This document shows positions 7,281 through 12,226 of a stretch of DNA of 12,226 bases, piece after piece (within the stretch, counting starts at the first letter, position 1; every line of letters begins with the position of its first letter). The position numbers and the translations under genes are program-made. Source of the stretch: DAORHV01 sp964458645 (lineage in GTDB: Bacteria; Patescibacteriota; Gracilibacteria; Peribacterales; Peribacteraceae); the NCBI GenBank assembly GCA_964458645.1, contig CAYWJU010000022.1, forward strand, positions 1 to 12,226, written 5' to 3'. Under the pieces are notes generated by a model. It was not told the DNA's origin. It was given only the letters and a program-made list of their open reading frames with translations, and did no database searches.

Positions 7281-7720
7281 TACGGCGTGATGTGGCTGGT
7301 GACCTTCGTGCTCAAGTGCAGATATTGCGCCAGTTCGGCATCGCTCAGGTTGGAAAACAATTCGGACAGACGTTTCAGGTACAGCTGCTGCATCTTCTTC
7401 TTGTGCTTTTTGGCGGGGCCGGACAACTCGATGTATTGCGAGCGGCGGTCATCTGGATTATCTAAACGCTTCAGGTGACCGTTCTCGACCAGGCCATCGA
7501 CGAGTTGCGTCGCAGCACTGCTGCTGATGTCCAGTTGGGTCGCCAATTCCTTGGTAGTGACGCGCTCACGCATATGTATGACGCGCAAGACGCCCCATTG
7601 TGACGGAGTGATGCTCGACAATTTCTTGTGCGCGCCCATCATGTCCTTGGACATCAGTTTCCGGCGGATGAGTTGGAAATTTTGCTGCAAGCCTTCGATG
7701 AGTTCGCTACGTTTGGTCAT
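7280..7720 (-). CDS. MarR-family transcriptional regulator of the exporter operon
   Basis: The 146-residue protein has the length and helical flanks of MarR regulators. The winged helix-turn-helix runs from about 38 to 100: Ser-Gln-Trp-Gly-Val-Leu at 40-45, a recognition region at 54-81 with Lys-Glu-Leu-Ala, Ser-Ser-Ser-Ala-Ala and Leu-Val-Glu-Asn-Gly-His-Leu, and the wing with the diagnostic Asp-Asp-Arg-Arg-Ser (90-94). Both termini are helical for dimerisation. No Cys is present, so control by thiol oxidation is unlikely and ligand binding is the probable signal. It heads the operon and its TAA overlaps the first ABC gene's ATG. A 29-bp palindrome over its own -10 box strongly suggests that it represses itself and the exporter until a ligand arrives. 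The ligand cannot be told from sequence. Confidence 0.93.
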   Translation of the reverse strand: MTKRSELIEGLQQNFQLIRRKLMSKDMMGAHKKLSSITPSQWGVLRVIHMRERVTTKELATQLDISSSAATQLVDGLVENGHLKRLDNPDDRRSQYIELSGPAKKHKKKMQQLYLKRLSELFSNLSDAELAQYLHLSTKVTSHITP

Positions 7721-7729
7721 ATGGAGTAC

Positions 7730-7758
7730 GTAAGAAACTTATTAGATAAGCATCTTAC
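7730..7758. promoter_or_regulatory. Palindromic MarR operator candidate over the -10 box
   Basis: On the minus strand the 29 bases read GTAAGA, two mismatched bases, CTTAT, a 3-base centre, ATAAG, two mismatched bases, TCTTAC. Both arm pairs are exact inverted repeats. It spans the -10 box and the expected transcription start, so a bound MarR dimer would block RNA polymerase. The size, symmetry and position match known MarR operators. Confidence 0.75.
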
Positions 7759-7780
7759 CTATTGGATCTTCCGTGGTCAA
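7752..7780 (-). promoter_or_regulatory. Promoter of the marR-ABC-ABC operon
   Basis: On the minus strand, -35 TTGACC (7780-7775) and -10 TAAGAT (7757-7752) are separated by exactly 17 bases. Transcription should start near 7745, giving a leader of about 25 bases before the ATG at 7720, without a clear Shine-Dalgarno. The -10 lies inside the palindromic operator candidate. Confidence 0.75.
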
Positions 7781-7790
7781 GGGTGCACGT

Positions 7791-7821
7791 CAAAGAAAGG
7801 AGGTGACAGTGCCACCCCCTT
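7791..7821 (-). terminator. Rho-independent terminator of the nitroreductase gene
   Basis: Read on the minus strand, AAGGGGGTG (7821-7813) pairs with CACCTCCTT (7805-7797), with one G-U pair and a 7-base loop, followed by TTCTTTG. It lies 15 bases after the nitroreductase stop and just upstream of the marR promoter, so it separates the two transcription units. Confidence 0.7.
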
Positions 7822-7835
7822 GGCTTTCTCGTTGC

Positions 7836-8468
7836 TTACATGCGCATAATGAACTCGTCTTTCGACAGGCGGACTTTCTTGTACGAGGCGGCCTCGTCAT
7901 CGGCGGCACGGAATCCGACGGGGACAAGTATGGCGGCGGTCATGTTCTTGCCAAGCAAGCCTACGTCCACGTCCACCTGGGCCGGGTCGAAGCCTTCCAT
8001 CGGACAAGCGTCGATCTTGGCGTGAGCGGCGGCGGACAAGAGGAAGCCTGCGGCGATGTAGGCTTGGCACTTGAGCCATGCAGCCATTTTTTCAGGTGTC
8101 TGAGCTTTTATGGACCCGACCATCATGTCGCGAAAACCCTTCAGCTTCTCGGCGGGCATGCCGCGCGTCGTAGCGATATTGTCGATGTACTTGCCGACGT
8201 AGGCTTCGTCGATGGACTGCAGCGGACAGATGACAATGAGGTGTGAGGCGTCGGTTACCTGCGATTGATTCCATGCGTGTTCGCGGATTTTGGCGCGGAC
8301 GGCAGGGTCCGTGACGACGATCAAGCGGTACGCTTGCAAGCCGTAGGAAGATGCGGAAAGCCGGGTGGCTTCTAGTAGTTCATCCAGTTGTGCGTCGGTC
8401 AGTTTCTTGGACGGATCGAATTTTTTGGTGGCATAGCGCCACTGCAGACTTTCGTTGAGGTTGGACAT
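7836..8468 (-). CDS. NfsB-type NAD(P)H-dependent FMN nitroreductase
   Basis: The 210-residue protein (counted from the ATG at 8468) matches oxygen-insensitive nitroreductases along its whole length and is close to the family's usual size of about 217. Visible landmarks are the N-terminal FMN phosphate-binding Arg11-Tyr-Ala-Thr-Lys15 followed by Lys-Phe-Asp, the Ala-Ser-Ser-Tyr-Gly-Leu-Gln segment that packs on the flavin, the Gly-Phe-Leu-Leu-Ser-Ala-Ala-Ala-His helix, the Cys-Pro-Met-Glu-Gly-Phe-Asp loop, and the C-terminal Pro-Val-Gly-Phe-Arg near the ring system. It should be a cytosolic homodimer reducing nitro compounds, quinones or flavins. The frame extends 14 codons upstream to a GTG at 8510, but the family's N-terminus fits the ATG. 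It has its own terminator and lies next to the MarR-exporter operon, compatible with a shared xenobiotic or redox role. Confidence 0.9.
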   Translation of the reverse strand: MSNLNESLQWRYATKKFDPSKKLTDAQLDELLEATRLSASSYGLQAYRLIVVTDPAVRAKIREHAWNQSQVTDASHLIVICPLQSIDEAYVGKYIDNIATTRGMPAEKLKGFRDMMVGSIKAQTPEKMAAWLKCQAYIAAGFLLSAAAHAKIDACPMEGFDPAQVDVDVGLLGKNMTAAILVPVGFRAADDEAASYKKVRLSKDEFIMRM

Positions 8469-8558
8469 GAACAGAGAAGGGGAACGGACGGACATTCCGC
8501 AAAAACCCACGCTACATCAAATTACTTTAGGAATCAACTATTTTTTGAAAAACAGTAC

Positions 8559-8574
8559 TTTAAACCACCTTAAA
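8559..8574. repeat. Small AT-rich inverted repeat upstream of the nitroreductase gene
   Basis: TTTAA and TTAAA flank a 6-base centre (a 16-base element) in the AT-rich spacer between the 63-residue gene and the nitroreductase. It may be a regulator site or part of the promoter region. No full -35/-10 pair is convincing here; the nearest is TTGATT with a weak TAGCGT at 17 bases, on the minus strand. Confidence 0.3.
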
Positions 8575-8597
8575 TATCATTGTATTGCAGTCAACCG

Positions 8598-8789
8598 TTA
8601 GGCTGCCTCTCCCGTTTCGGTCATCCGCTGGCGGTACAAGGCCACCGCTTTCTCCAGAGTAGCGGCTGCGGTCGAGTCGCCGGCTTCGGCACGTTCCTGC
8701 AGAGCGCCGGTAACTTCGGCATGAGCCAATCCGTCGCGCATCCAGCGCATGTCACCTGGTTCATATGTCGGTGCTGCGTTGTGAGTCAT
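8598..8789 (-). CDS. Small 63-residue protein of unknown function
   Basis: An ATG at 8789 opens a frame of 63 residues ending with TAA at 8598. The product is rich in Ala, Glu, Thr and Met, with a polar N-terminus (Pro-Thr-Tyr-Glu-Pro-Gly) and then predicted helices from about residue 17 to the end, with no Cys and no signal or membrane segment. The Gly-Asp-Ser-Thr-Ala-Ala-Ala-Thr-Leu-Glu-Lys-Ala-Val-Ala-Leu-Tyr stretch resembles a helical hairpin of the tetratricopeptide kind, but a single unit cannot be assigned. A TTGCCT-16-TAGATT promoter candidate lies 29-56 bases upstream, back to back with that of the NTPase gene. I recognise no family. It could be a partner of the divergent NTPase or simply an orphan small gene. 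Confidence 0.6.
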   Translation of the reverse strand: MTHNAAPTYEPGDMRWMRDGLAHAEVTGALQERAEAGDSTAAATLEKAVALYRQRMTETGEAA

Positions 8790-8817
8790 GAATAGTCTGG
8801 AGAAGGGAAGTGCGCTG

Positions 8818-8845
8818 AATCTACCATCGTTGTACTGGAAGGCAA
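8818..8845 (-). promoter_or_regulatory. Promoter candidate for the 63-residue gene
   Basis: On the minus strand, -35 TTGCCT (8845-8840) and -10 TAGATT (8823-8818) lie 16 bases apart, each with 4 of 6 consensus matches. A start near 8811 would give a leader of about 20 bases. Confidence 0.4.
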
Positions 8846-8857
8846 GAAGGCTGGAAT

Positions 8858-8885
8858 TTGCGATATTTTCAATCTAGTCTATAAA
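8858..8885 (+). promoter_or_regulatory. Promoter of the STAND-like NTPase gene, leaderless type
   Basis: -35 TTGCGA (8858-8863) and -10 TATAAA (8880-8885) lie 16 bases apart. The ATG at 8894 is 8 bases after the -10 box, so the transcript should start within about two bases of the start codon. There is no Shine-Dalgarno before it. Confidence 0.6.
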
Positions 8886-8893
8886 ACTCTTCA

Positions 8894-10180
8894 ATGCTCT
8901 ACCCATCTCAAGCAGCGGCGAAAGACCTCCTGAAGCAATCGCTGGTAACGAACACTGTTTCGGTGGTGGATGGCATGAGCGGTGCCGGCAAGAGCACCGT
9001 GGTTCAAGCGGCGTTTGCAGAAACAGAGCCCGGCATGGACATTGAAAGCTCGCGCGTGCACACCAAGCTTGCCGACGTGCGCAAGGCCGTCACCGACGGC
9101 ATGCGCGTGGTGATTCTGGCGCCGCCCGGTGGCGCATCGTCGGTGCCGGAAGAGTTCGCAGCTGCACCGACAATGACGGTACGGAACCTGAATGCAGGCG
9201 AACTCGATGCCTGGATGAACGCTGTCGAGCCACCGCTGCTGCCGGAGGAGCGCAACGTCATCGTGCGATACAGTCTGGGTGTGCCGCTTCTCGTTGAACG
9301 GCTGTGCAAAGCACGTCCCATTACGCAAGCGGCGGGCTTCGCACACTGCGTCATTGCCCTGCAGCAGGTTATTGAGTCATGTCGACTTGGGGGCCACGAG
9401 CGCATTCCAAGATTGCAGGAAGTACTTTCCCGTTACGCGGATTTCCCCGCACCAGATGATGTTCTGCCCATGTTGGCTGATTGGGAGCATGCCCGCAAAC
9501 GCAGCAATGCCGTCAGCATCCTGAATCGCAGGTTGTACCAGGGGAAAGAGCTGCCGGTTCCGGCGACGACGCAGTTGTTTGCGTTGTATGACGAATGGAT
9601 CGAGCGCAAACCGAACGAACCGAACTTCGATCTGTTCTTGGAGCACGCTGAGAATGCCGAGGCATTGCTTGGAGTCATCGGCTATTGCCAGTATCCACAG
9701 AAAGATACCGTGTTATCGCGGTTCATTATGGCCGACGCTCGCAAGGGTGCGACGTACTATAAGCAATTCGGACACTTCGGCCGGCAGATGGACAACCGTA
9801 CATCGGACAATGAGTACGAAACGGTTGAAGCCATGCTGTCATTGGCTCGCGCCGGAGGGCTGGAAGCCACGGTGAAGATGGAAACCATTTGGCAGAGGGA
9901 AGTGCCGCGCGTGCAGCTGCCGCAGGATGTGTCGCCGCTGTATGTGCACAAGCATGACCATACGCCCGACGACGTCGTTCCAGTCGCATACGCCATTGAG
10001 TGCGGCCTACAACAGGCGGGGCTCTCGTACGTCGTGCGTTACGACAAACAGGTGTTCCGCTACGATCCGGCGGCAAAAGCCTATACGCCTCTCGAGCCGG
10101 TGCACGTCGATTACTTCACCGAAGTCTACGGCGACTTGCCCGACGAAGGGCCGGAACTGTGGGAGACCGAAGAGACGTAA
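8894..10180 (+). CDS. STAND-like P-loop NTPase with an unrecognised C-terminal region
   Basis: The 428-residue protein starts almost directly with a nucleotide-binding fold. Walker A is Gly27-Met-Ser-Gly-Ala-Gly-Lys33-Ser-Thr, preceded by a Val-Ser-Val-Val-Asp strand. A later strand, Arg-Val-Val-Ile-Leu-Ala-Pro-Pro-Gly-Gly (71-80), sits where Walker B might be but lacks the Asp/Glu. A Ser-Leu-Gly-Val-Pro-Leu-Leu-Val-Glu-Arg-Leu segment (127-137) resembles the GxP motif of STAND NTPases. Residues about 150-428 match nothing I know: a charged helical part to about 335, then a segment with Tyr-Val-His-Lys-His-Asp-His (350-356) and an acidic C-terminus. STAND proteins are signalling switches, often in defence or regulation, but here no effector or sensor domain can be named. 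No membrane segments. It is divergent from the 63-residue gene and converges on the Cys-rich gene with 3 bases between stop codons. Confidence 0.85.
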   Translation: MLYPSQAAAKDLLKQSLVTNTVSVVDGMSGAGKSTVVQAAFAETEPGMDIESSRVHTKLADVRKAVTDGMRVVILAPPGGASSVPEEFAAAPTMTVRNLNAGELDAWMNAVEPPLLPEERNVIVRYSLGVPLLVERLCKARPITQAAGFAHCVIALQQVIESCRLGGHERIPRLQEVLSRYADFPAPDDVLPMLADWEHARKRSNAVSILNRRLYQGKELPVPATTQLFALYDEWIERKPNEPNFDLFLEHAENAEALLGVIGYCQYPQKDTVLSRFIMADARKGATYYKQFGHFGRQMDNRTSDNEYETVEAMLSLARAGGLEATVKMETIWQREVPRVQLPQDVSPLYVHKHDHTPDDVVPVAYAIECGLQQAGLSYVVRYDKQVFRYDPAAKAYTPLEPVHVDYFTEVYGDLPDEGPELWETEET

Positions 10181-10183
10181 CCG

Positions 10184-10930
10184 TTACTCGGACAAACACG
10201 TCGACGAGCAGCCGTCACCGCTCGCGGTGTTGCCGTCATCGCATTGTTCGGCGCCGTGAGTCGAGCCGTTGCCGCAGACCGCCGTGCAGACGTTCGGCGA
10301 GGCCGTTGTGCAGGTGAATCCATATTCCAGTTTGCAGTAGCGACTGCATCCGTCCAGGTCGTTGGCATTGCCGTCGTCGCAGGTTTCATTTATTGAAACG
10401 CCGTTGTTGCCGCATCGCTCTCTGCACGTGGTGGGCTGTGCGTAACGGTCGCAATCGAATCCCACCTCAATCGCGCAGGTTGCACTGCAGCCGTCGCCGC
10501 TCACCTTATTTCCGTCATCGCACTCTTCGGCATCCAGCAACAATCCATCGCCGCAGCCGGCTTTTTCGAGCACGATAGTCGGGCGAACGGAGCGTGATTC
10601 AGGCGAGTCTGGTGCAGCAGCTTTGGTGCGAATGGTGCGTGGACTGGGGCGCGGAGTGCTGACTTCCGATGTCGATGTGCTCTCGGTGTTTGTCAAAATG
10701 TTCTTGATTGCCGTACGCCGCTTCAGGCGTTCCGTGGCAGCGCGTTGCGCACGTGTGATTTTCGAAGATGCTGCAGATGACTGGCTGGACTCTGCACCAG
10801 AATTTGTTGTAGACATTGCCTGGAGCTCTGCGGTGTTCGAAATCACGGTTCCGAGGAGCACCACTGCCAACAGCGAGAATGTGACGGAAAGAGATTCCGT
10901 TCGGAATGAAGAGCGACGCTTTTTCGTCAT
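10184..10930 (-). CDS. Membrane-anchored or secreted protein with three Cys-rich DUF4215-like repeats
   Basis: The 248-residue protein begins with a basic stretch (Thr-Lys-Lys-Arg-Arg) and a hydrophobic helix (about 15-31), a signal peptide or N-terminal anchor. A Ser/Thr/Ala-rich linker follows (about 38-118), with a basic Arg/Lys patch near 57-77. Residues 126-245 hold three tandem Cys-rich units beginning at Cys126, Cys173 and Cys219. Each has a Cys-Gly-(Asp/Asn) start, a Glu-x-Cys-Asp-Asp-Gly-Asn core, and Asp-Gly-Cys-Ser-x-x-Cys. This is the Myxococcus cysteine-rich repeat pattern (DUF4215), found in surface and extracellular proteins, where the Cys residues probably pair as disulfides and Asp/Asn may bind calcium. 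The third unit ends right at the C-terminus. Likely role is cell-surface contact or structure; the partner is unknown. It has a near-consensus promoter and leaves 3 bases to the stop of the converging NTPase gene. Confidence 0.88.
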   Translation of the reverse strand: MTKKRRSSFRTESLSVTFSLLAVVLLGTVISNTAELQAMSTTNSGAESSQSSAASSKITRAQRAATERLKRRTAIKNILTNTESTSTSEVSTPRPSPRTIRTKAAAPDSPESRSVRPTIVLEKAGCGDGLLLDAEECDDGNKVSGDGCSATCAIEVGFDCDRYAQPTTCRERCGNNGVSINETCDDGNANDLDGCSRYCKLEYGFTCTTASPNVCTAVCGNGSTHGAEQCDDGNTASGDGCSSTCLSE

Positions 10931-10968
10931 ATGCTTGGGCGATAAAAGGGAGTGTGTTTCTTTTATAT

Positions 10969-10997
10969 ATTATACAACTTTTTTTCATTTATTACAA
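10969..10997 (-). promoter_or_regulatory. Near-consensus promoter of the Cys-rich repeat gene
   Basis: On the minus strand, -35 TTGTAA (10997-10992) and a perfect -10 TATAAT (10974-10969) lie exactly 17 bases apart, in a very AT-rich stretch with an A-rich spacer. Transcription should begin near 10962, leaving a leader of about 31 bases before the ATG at 10930, with no clear Shine-Dalgarno. This is the strongest promoter by sequence in the window. Confidence 0.8.
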
Positions 10998-11026
10998 ATA
11001 CGCACATGCCGGCTTGTCGCCCTTGC

Positions 11027-11509
11027 TCACGCTGCGGTCGCAAAGGCGTTGCCCAGCCTTGCACGCACTTCGTCGATGCCGTTTTTCGAAAGGATAACGA
11101 CAGTGATTGGCTGCGGACTTTCGCCGATCTTCAGAATGTCCTCAGCGCGTTTGCTATCGATAGGCGCGATTTCCAAGCATCCGAACTGATTCATATTTCC
11201 GTCCAATGCAGCCAAGAGTTGGGCCTTGGTCTGAATATGCTGCTCTGCAATAAGGAGCTCCACCACTCTGGCGCTGCCGATATGATCCTCTCCCACGATG
11301 CGGCGCATCTCCTCGACCGTGATGGTCTCCTCCTCTTGGTTGCGGCCGAATTCGGGGATCTTGTCGTGGTTCATCGGCATCAGTCTGTGCTCATTGCCAT
11401 TCAGTGAAAACATGTTGTAAATCAAAAGTAGAGTAAGGGGCATTTCAGGACATGTATTTGCTGCAAACGAGAGCACGGCGAAGATACTGTCTGGGCGTTC
11501 TTTGAGCAC
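11027..11509 (-). CDS. Hypothetical protein, start uncertain
   Basis: The stop is the TGA at 11029-11027. I choose the GTG at 11509, which gives 160 residues and is preceded 10 bases upstream by AAGGAG, the only good Shine-Dalgarno match before a start in this window. Alternatives are a TTG at 11575 (182 residues) and ATG codons at 11413, 11377 and 11371, which would trim a Leu/Phe-rich N-terminal part. The C-terminal 110 residues are charged and mixed helix/strand: an acidic Glu-Glu-Glu-Thr-Ile-Thr-Val-Glu-Glu-Met-Arg-Arg start, a Val-Val-Glu-Leu-Leu-Ile-Ala-Glu helix, then Ile-Thr-Val-Val-Ile-Leu-Ser-Lys-Asn-Gly near the end. No catalytic motif or known family is visible. Whether the N-terminal hydrophobic stretch is a signal peptide, a buried helix or non-coding depends on the start. 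It is followed by the Cys-rich gene's promoter. Confidence 0.6.
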   Translation of the reverse strand: MLKERPDSIFAVLSFAANTCPEMPLTLLLIYNMFSLNGNEHRLMPMNHDKIPEFGRNQEEETITVEEMRRIVGEDHIGSARVVELLIAEQHIQTKAQLLAALDGNMNQFGCLEIAPIDSKRAEDILKIGESPQPITVVILSKNGIDEVRARLGNAFATAA

Positions 11510-11599
11510 GTTGTATTGGCTCCTTACAACATTGGCAGCATTTGCTCCGTCCAGCGGAATATGGGACAATCGCAATGTTTCAGATCGCTACACATCATT

Positions 11600-12097
11600 A
11601 TGATTGCCGTTGAGTCCATTCGCATTCTTGTCGCCCCTGTGGTGATGATTTCAGCGCAAGCGCTGATTTGTTTACCGCTCTATAACCGATTGGCCGTTGT
11701 GGTTGGTCGGTTGCGCGGGTTCTCCCGAGAGTACTTTGAAGCGCAAATGCACTTGCATAAGATGCCTGCTGAGCAATCGGACAACATTCTGACACAAGCG
11801 CTGAAGACACGGGCGACAGCCTTGGACGCCCAAAATGCCGACATCTTCCGGCGGGCAGGTCTGCTGCGAAACGCATTGATTCTCTTACAGTCAGCGGTAC
11901 TGGCTATGCTCTTGTGTATCATGCTTTTGGGTCTATCTCTGGTATTCCCCGGCATGGAAACGTGGTCCCTCGTACCGTTCTTTTTCGGTGTCGTCGCCAC
12001 GGCAGGAGGACTCTTGTTGTCTATCCGCGAACTGATCATTGCCCTCGATTCTGCCAAACTGGAAAGCGAAAAAATGCCATCTTCTGAAGTACTGTGA
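11600..12097 (+). CDS. DUF2721-type membrane protein
   Basis: From the ATG at 11600 the product has 165 residues, about the size of DUF2721 proteins. It starts with an N-terminal hydrophobic helix (Ile-Leu-Val-Ala-Pro-Val-Val-Met-Ile-Ser-Ala, about residues 8-18), followed by the family-like Tyr-Asn-Arg-Leu-Ala-Val-Val-Val-Gly-Arg-Leu-Arg. A polar helical middle (about 45-95) leads to two strongly hydrophobic helices near 98-117 and 122-142 and a charged cytoplasmic tail. The function of DUF2721 is not known. The frame is open upstream to 11516, but the family begins right at this ATG, so I drop the extra 28 codons. No Shine-Dalgarno is present; a weak TACACA 5 bases before the ATG could mark another leaderless start. 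It diverges from the hypothetical gene at 11027-11509. Confidence 0.8.
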   Translation: MIAVESIRILVAPVVMISAQALICLPLYNRLAVVVGRLRGFSREYFEAQMHLHKMPAEQSDNILTQALKTRATALDAQNADIFRRAGLLRNALILLQSAVLAMLLCIMLLGLSLVFPGMETWSLVPFFFGVVATAGGLLLSIRELIIALDSAKLESEKMPSSEVL

Positions 12098-12173
12098 ACA
12101 CATCGGTCCTACAGACAATCCTTTGATGTACACCTTTTCGGAGAGAGCCCGAAGGGTTCGCTTTCGCAAGAGT

Positions 12174-12226
12174 TGGCAGCCCCAGGGAGAATTGAACTCC
12201 CGTTAACGGATTGAAAACCCGCTGTC
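12174..12226 (-). tRNA. tRNA-Glu (anticodon UUC), 5' part beyond the right edge
   Basis: Read on the minus strand, the window holds the tRNA from about position 23 to the 3' end. The GACA at the edge fits the end of a Glu-type D arm. The anticodon stem GCGGG/TCCGT (with two G-U pairs) encloses the loop TTTTCAA, placing TTC at positions 34-36 (12215-12213). The T arm GGGAG-TTCAATT-CTCCC is perfect, followed by TGGGGCT, discriminator G and an encoded CCA (12176-12174). A G73 discriminator and the GGACA-like D-arm end agree with Glu. The 5' acceptor strand should read approximately (A/G)GCCCCA outside the window. Confidence 0.85.

Noticed and set aside
7797..7808. AAGGAGGTGACA, an apparently perfect plus-strand Shine-Dalgarno.
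   Set aside because: No start codon with a real frame follows at a suitable distance. The bases are explained as one arm of the minus-strand nitroreductase terminator.
8891..9346. Antisense frames of 133-151 codons within the NTPase gene.
   Set aside because: They lie over the Walker A region, which is clear on the plus strand, and have Arg/Cys/His-rich shadow composition.
12210..12217. Possible UCA anticodon (selenocysteine or UGA-decoding tRNA) in the tRNA at the right edge.
   Set aside because: Shifting the loop by one base destroys the anticodon stem, whereas the UUC frame gives five pairs. TGA is also used as a stop in this window.
1..12226. CRISPR arrays, insertion sequences, phage genes and toxin-antitoxin pairs.
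   Set aside because: I found no regularly spaced direct repeats, transposase or integrase motifs, terminal inverted repeats, or recognisable toxin or Cas proteins.

Overview
The window is a gene-dense bacterial chromosome segment of moderate GC (about half G+C by eye) using TGA as an ordinary stop. Few starts have a Shine-Dalgarno sequence. At least two genes have a good -10 box placed so that transcription would begin at or within a few bases of the ATG. Together with a Myxococcus-type Cys-rich repeat (DUF4215-like) protein, a TVP38/VTT membrane protein, a DUF2721 protein and many small unrecognised genes, this suggests a Patescibacteria/CPR-like genome, perhaps close to Peribacteria. That placement is inference only; no rRNA or marker gene is present to confirm it.

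Layout, left to right. (1) 1-1629, minus: a two-domain protein with an N-terminal family 2 glycosyltransferase (polyprenyl-phosphate sugar synthase type) and a C-terminal class I SAM methyltransferase. It is coupled by an ATGA overlap to a membrane protein that runs off the left edge, so this looks like a cell-envelope glycan locus. (2) 1793-3761, plus: a small lipoprotein with a clear intrinsic terminator, a VTT-domain membrane protein with a leaderless-type promoter, a gene-poor stretch of about 330 bases with a perfect hairpin and a doubtful Pro/Thr-rich mini-ORF, and a small all-coiled-coil protein. (3) 7720-3769, minus: a three-gene operon of a MarR regulator and two ABC half-transporters, with 1-base and 4-base stop/start overlaps. 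The two ATPase domains are complementary and asymmetric, as in heterodimeric multidrug exporters with one degenerate ATP site. The MarR gene has a TTGACC-17-TAAGAT promoter whose -10 lies inside a 29-bp near-perfect palindrome, a strong autoregulatory operator candidate. (4) 8468-7836, minus: an NfsB-type FMN nitroreductase with its own terminator. (5) 8598-10180: a 63-residue unknown gene (minus) divergent from a 428-residue STAND-like P-loop NTPase (plus) across back-to-back promoters. (6) 10930-10184, minus: a membrane-anchored or secreted protein with three Cys-rich repeats, driven by a near-consensus promoter and ending 3 bases from the NTPase gene. (7) 11027-12226: an unrecognised minus-strand gene with an uncertain start, a DUF2721 membrane protein (plus), and the 3' two-thirds of a tRNA-Glu(UUC) on the minus strand at the right edge.

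The best-supported functional unit is the MarR-controlled heterodimeric exporter. Its neighbour the nitroreductase would suit a drug or redox stress response, but it has a separate terminator and probably a separate promoter. The least explained unit is the STAND-like NTPase with its divergent small partner.
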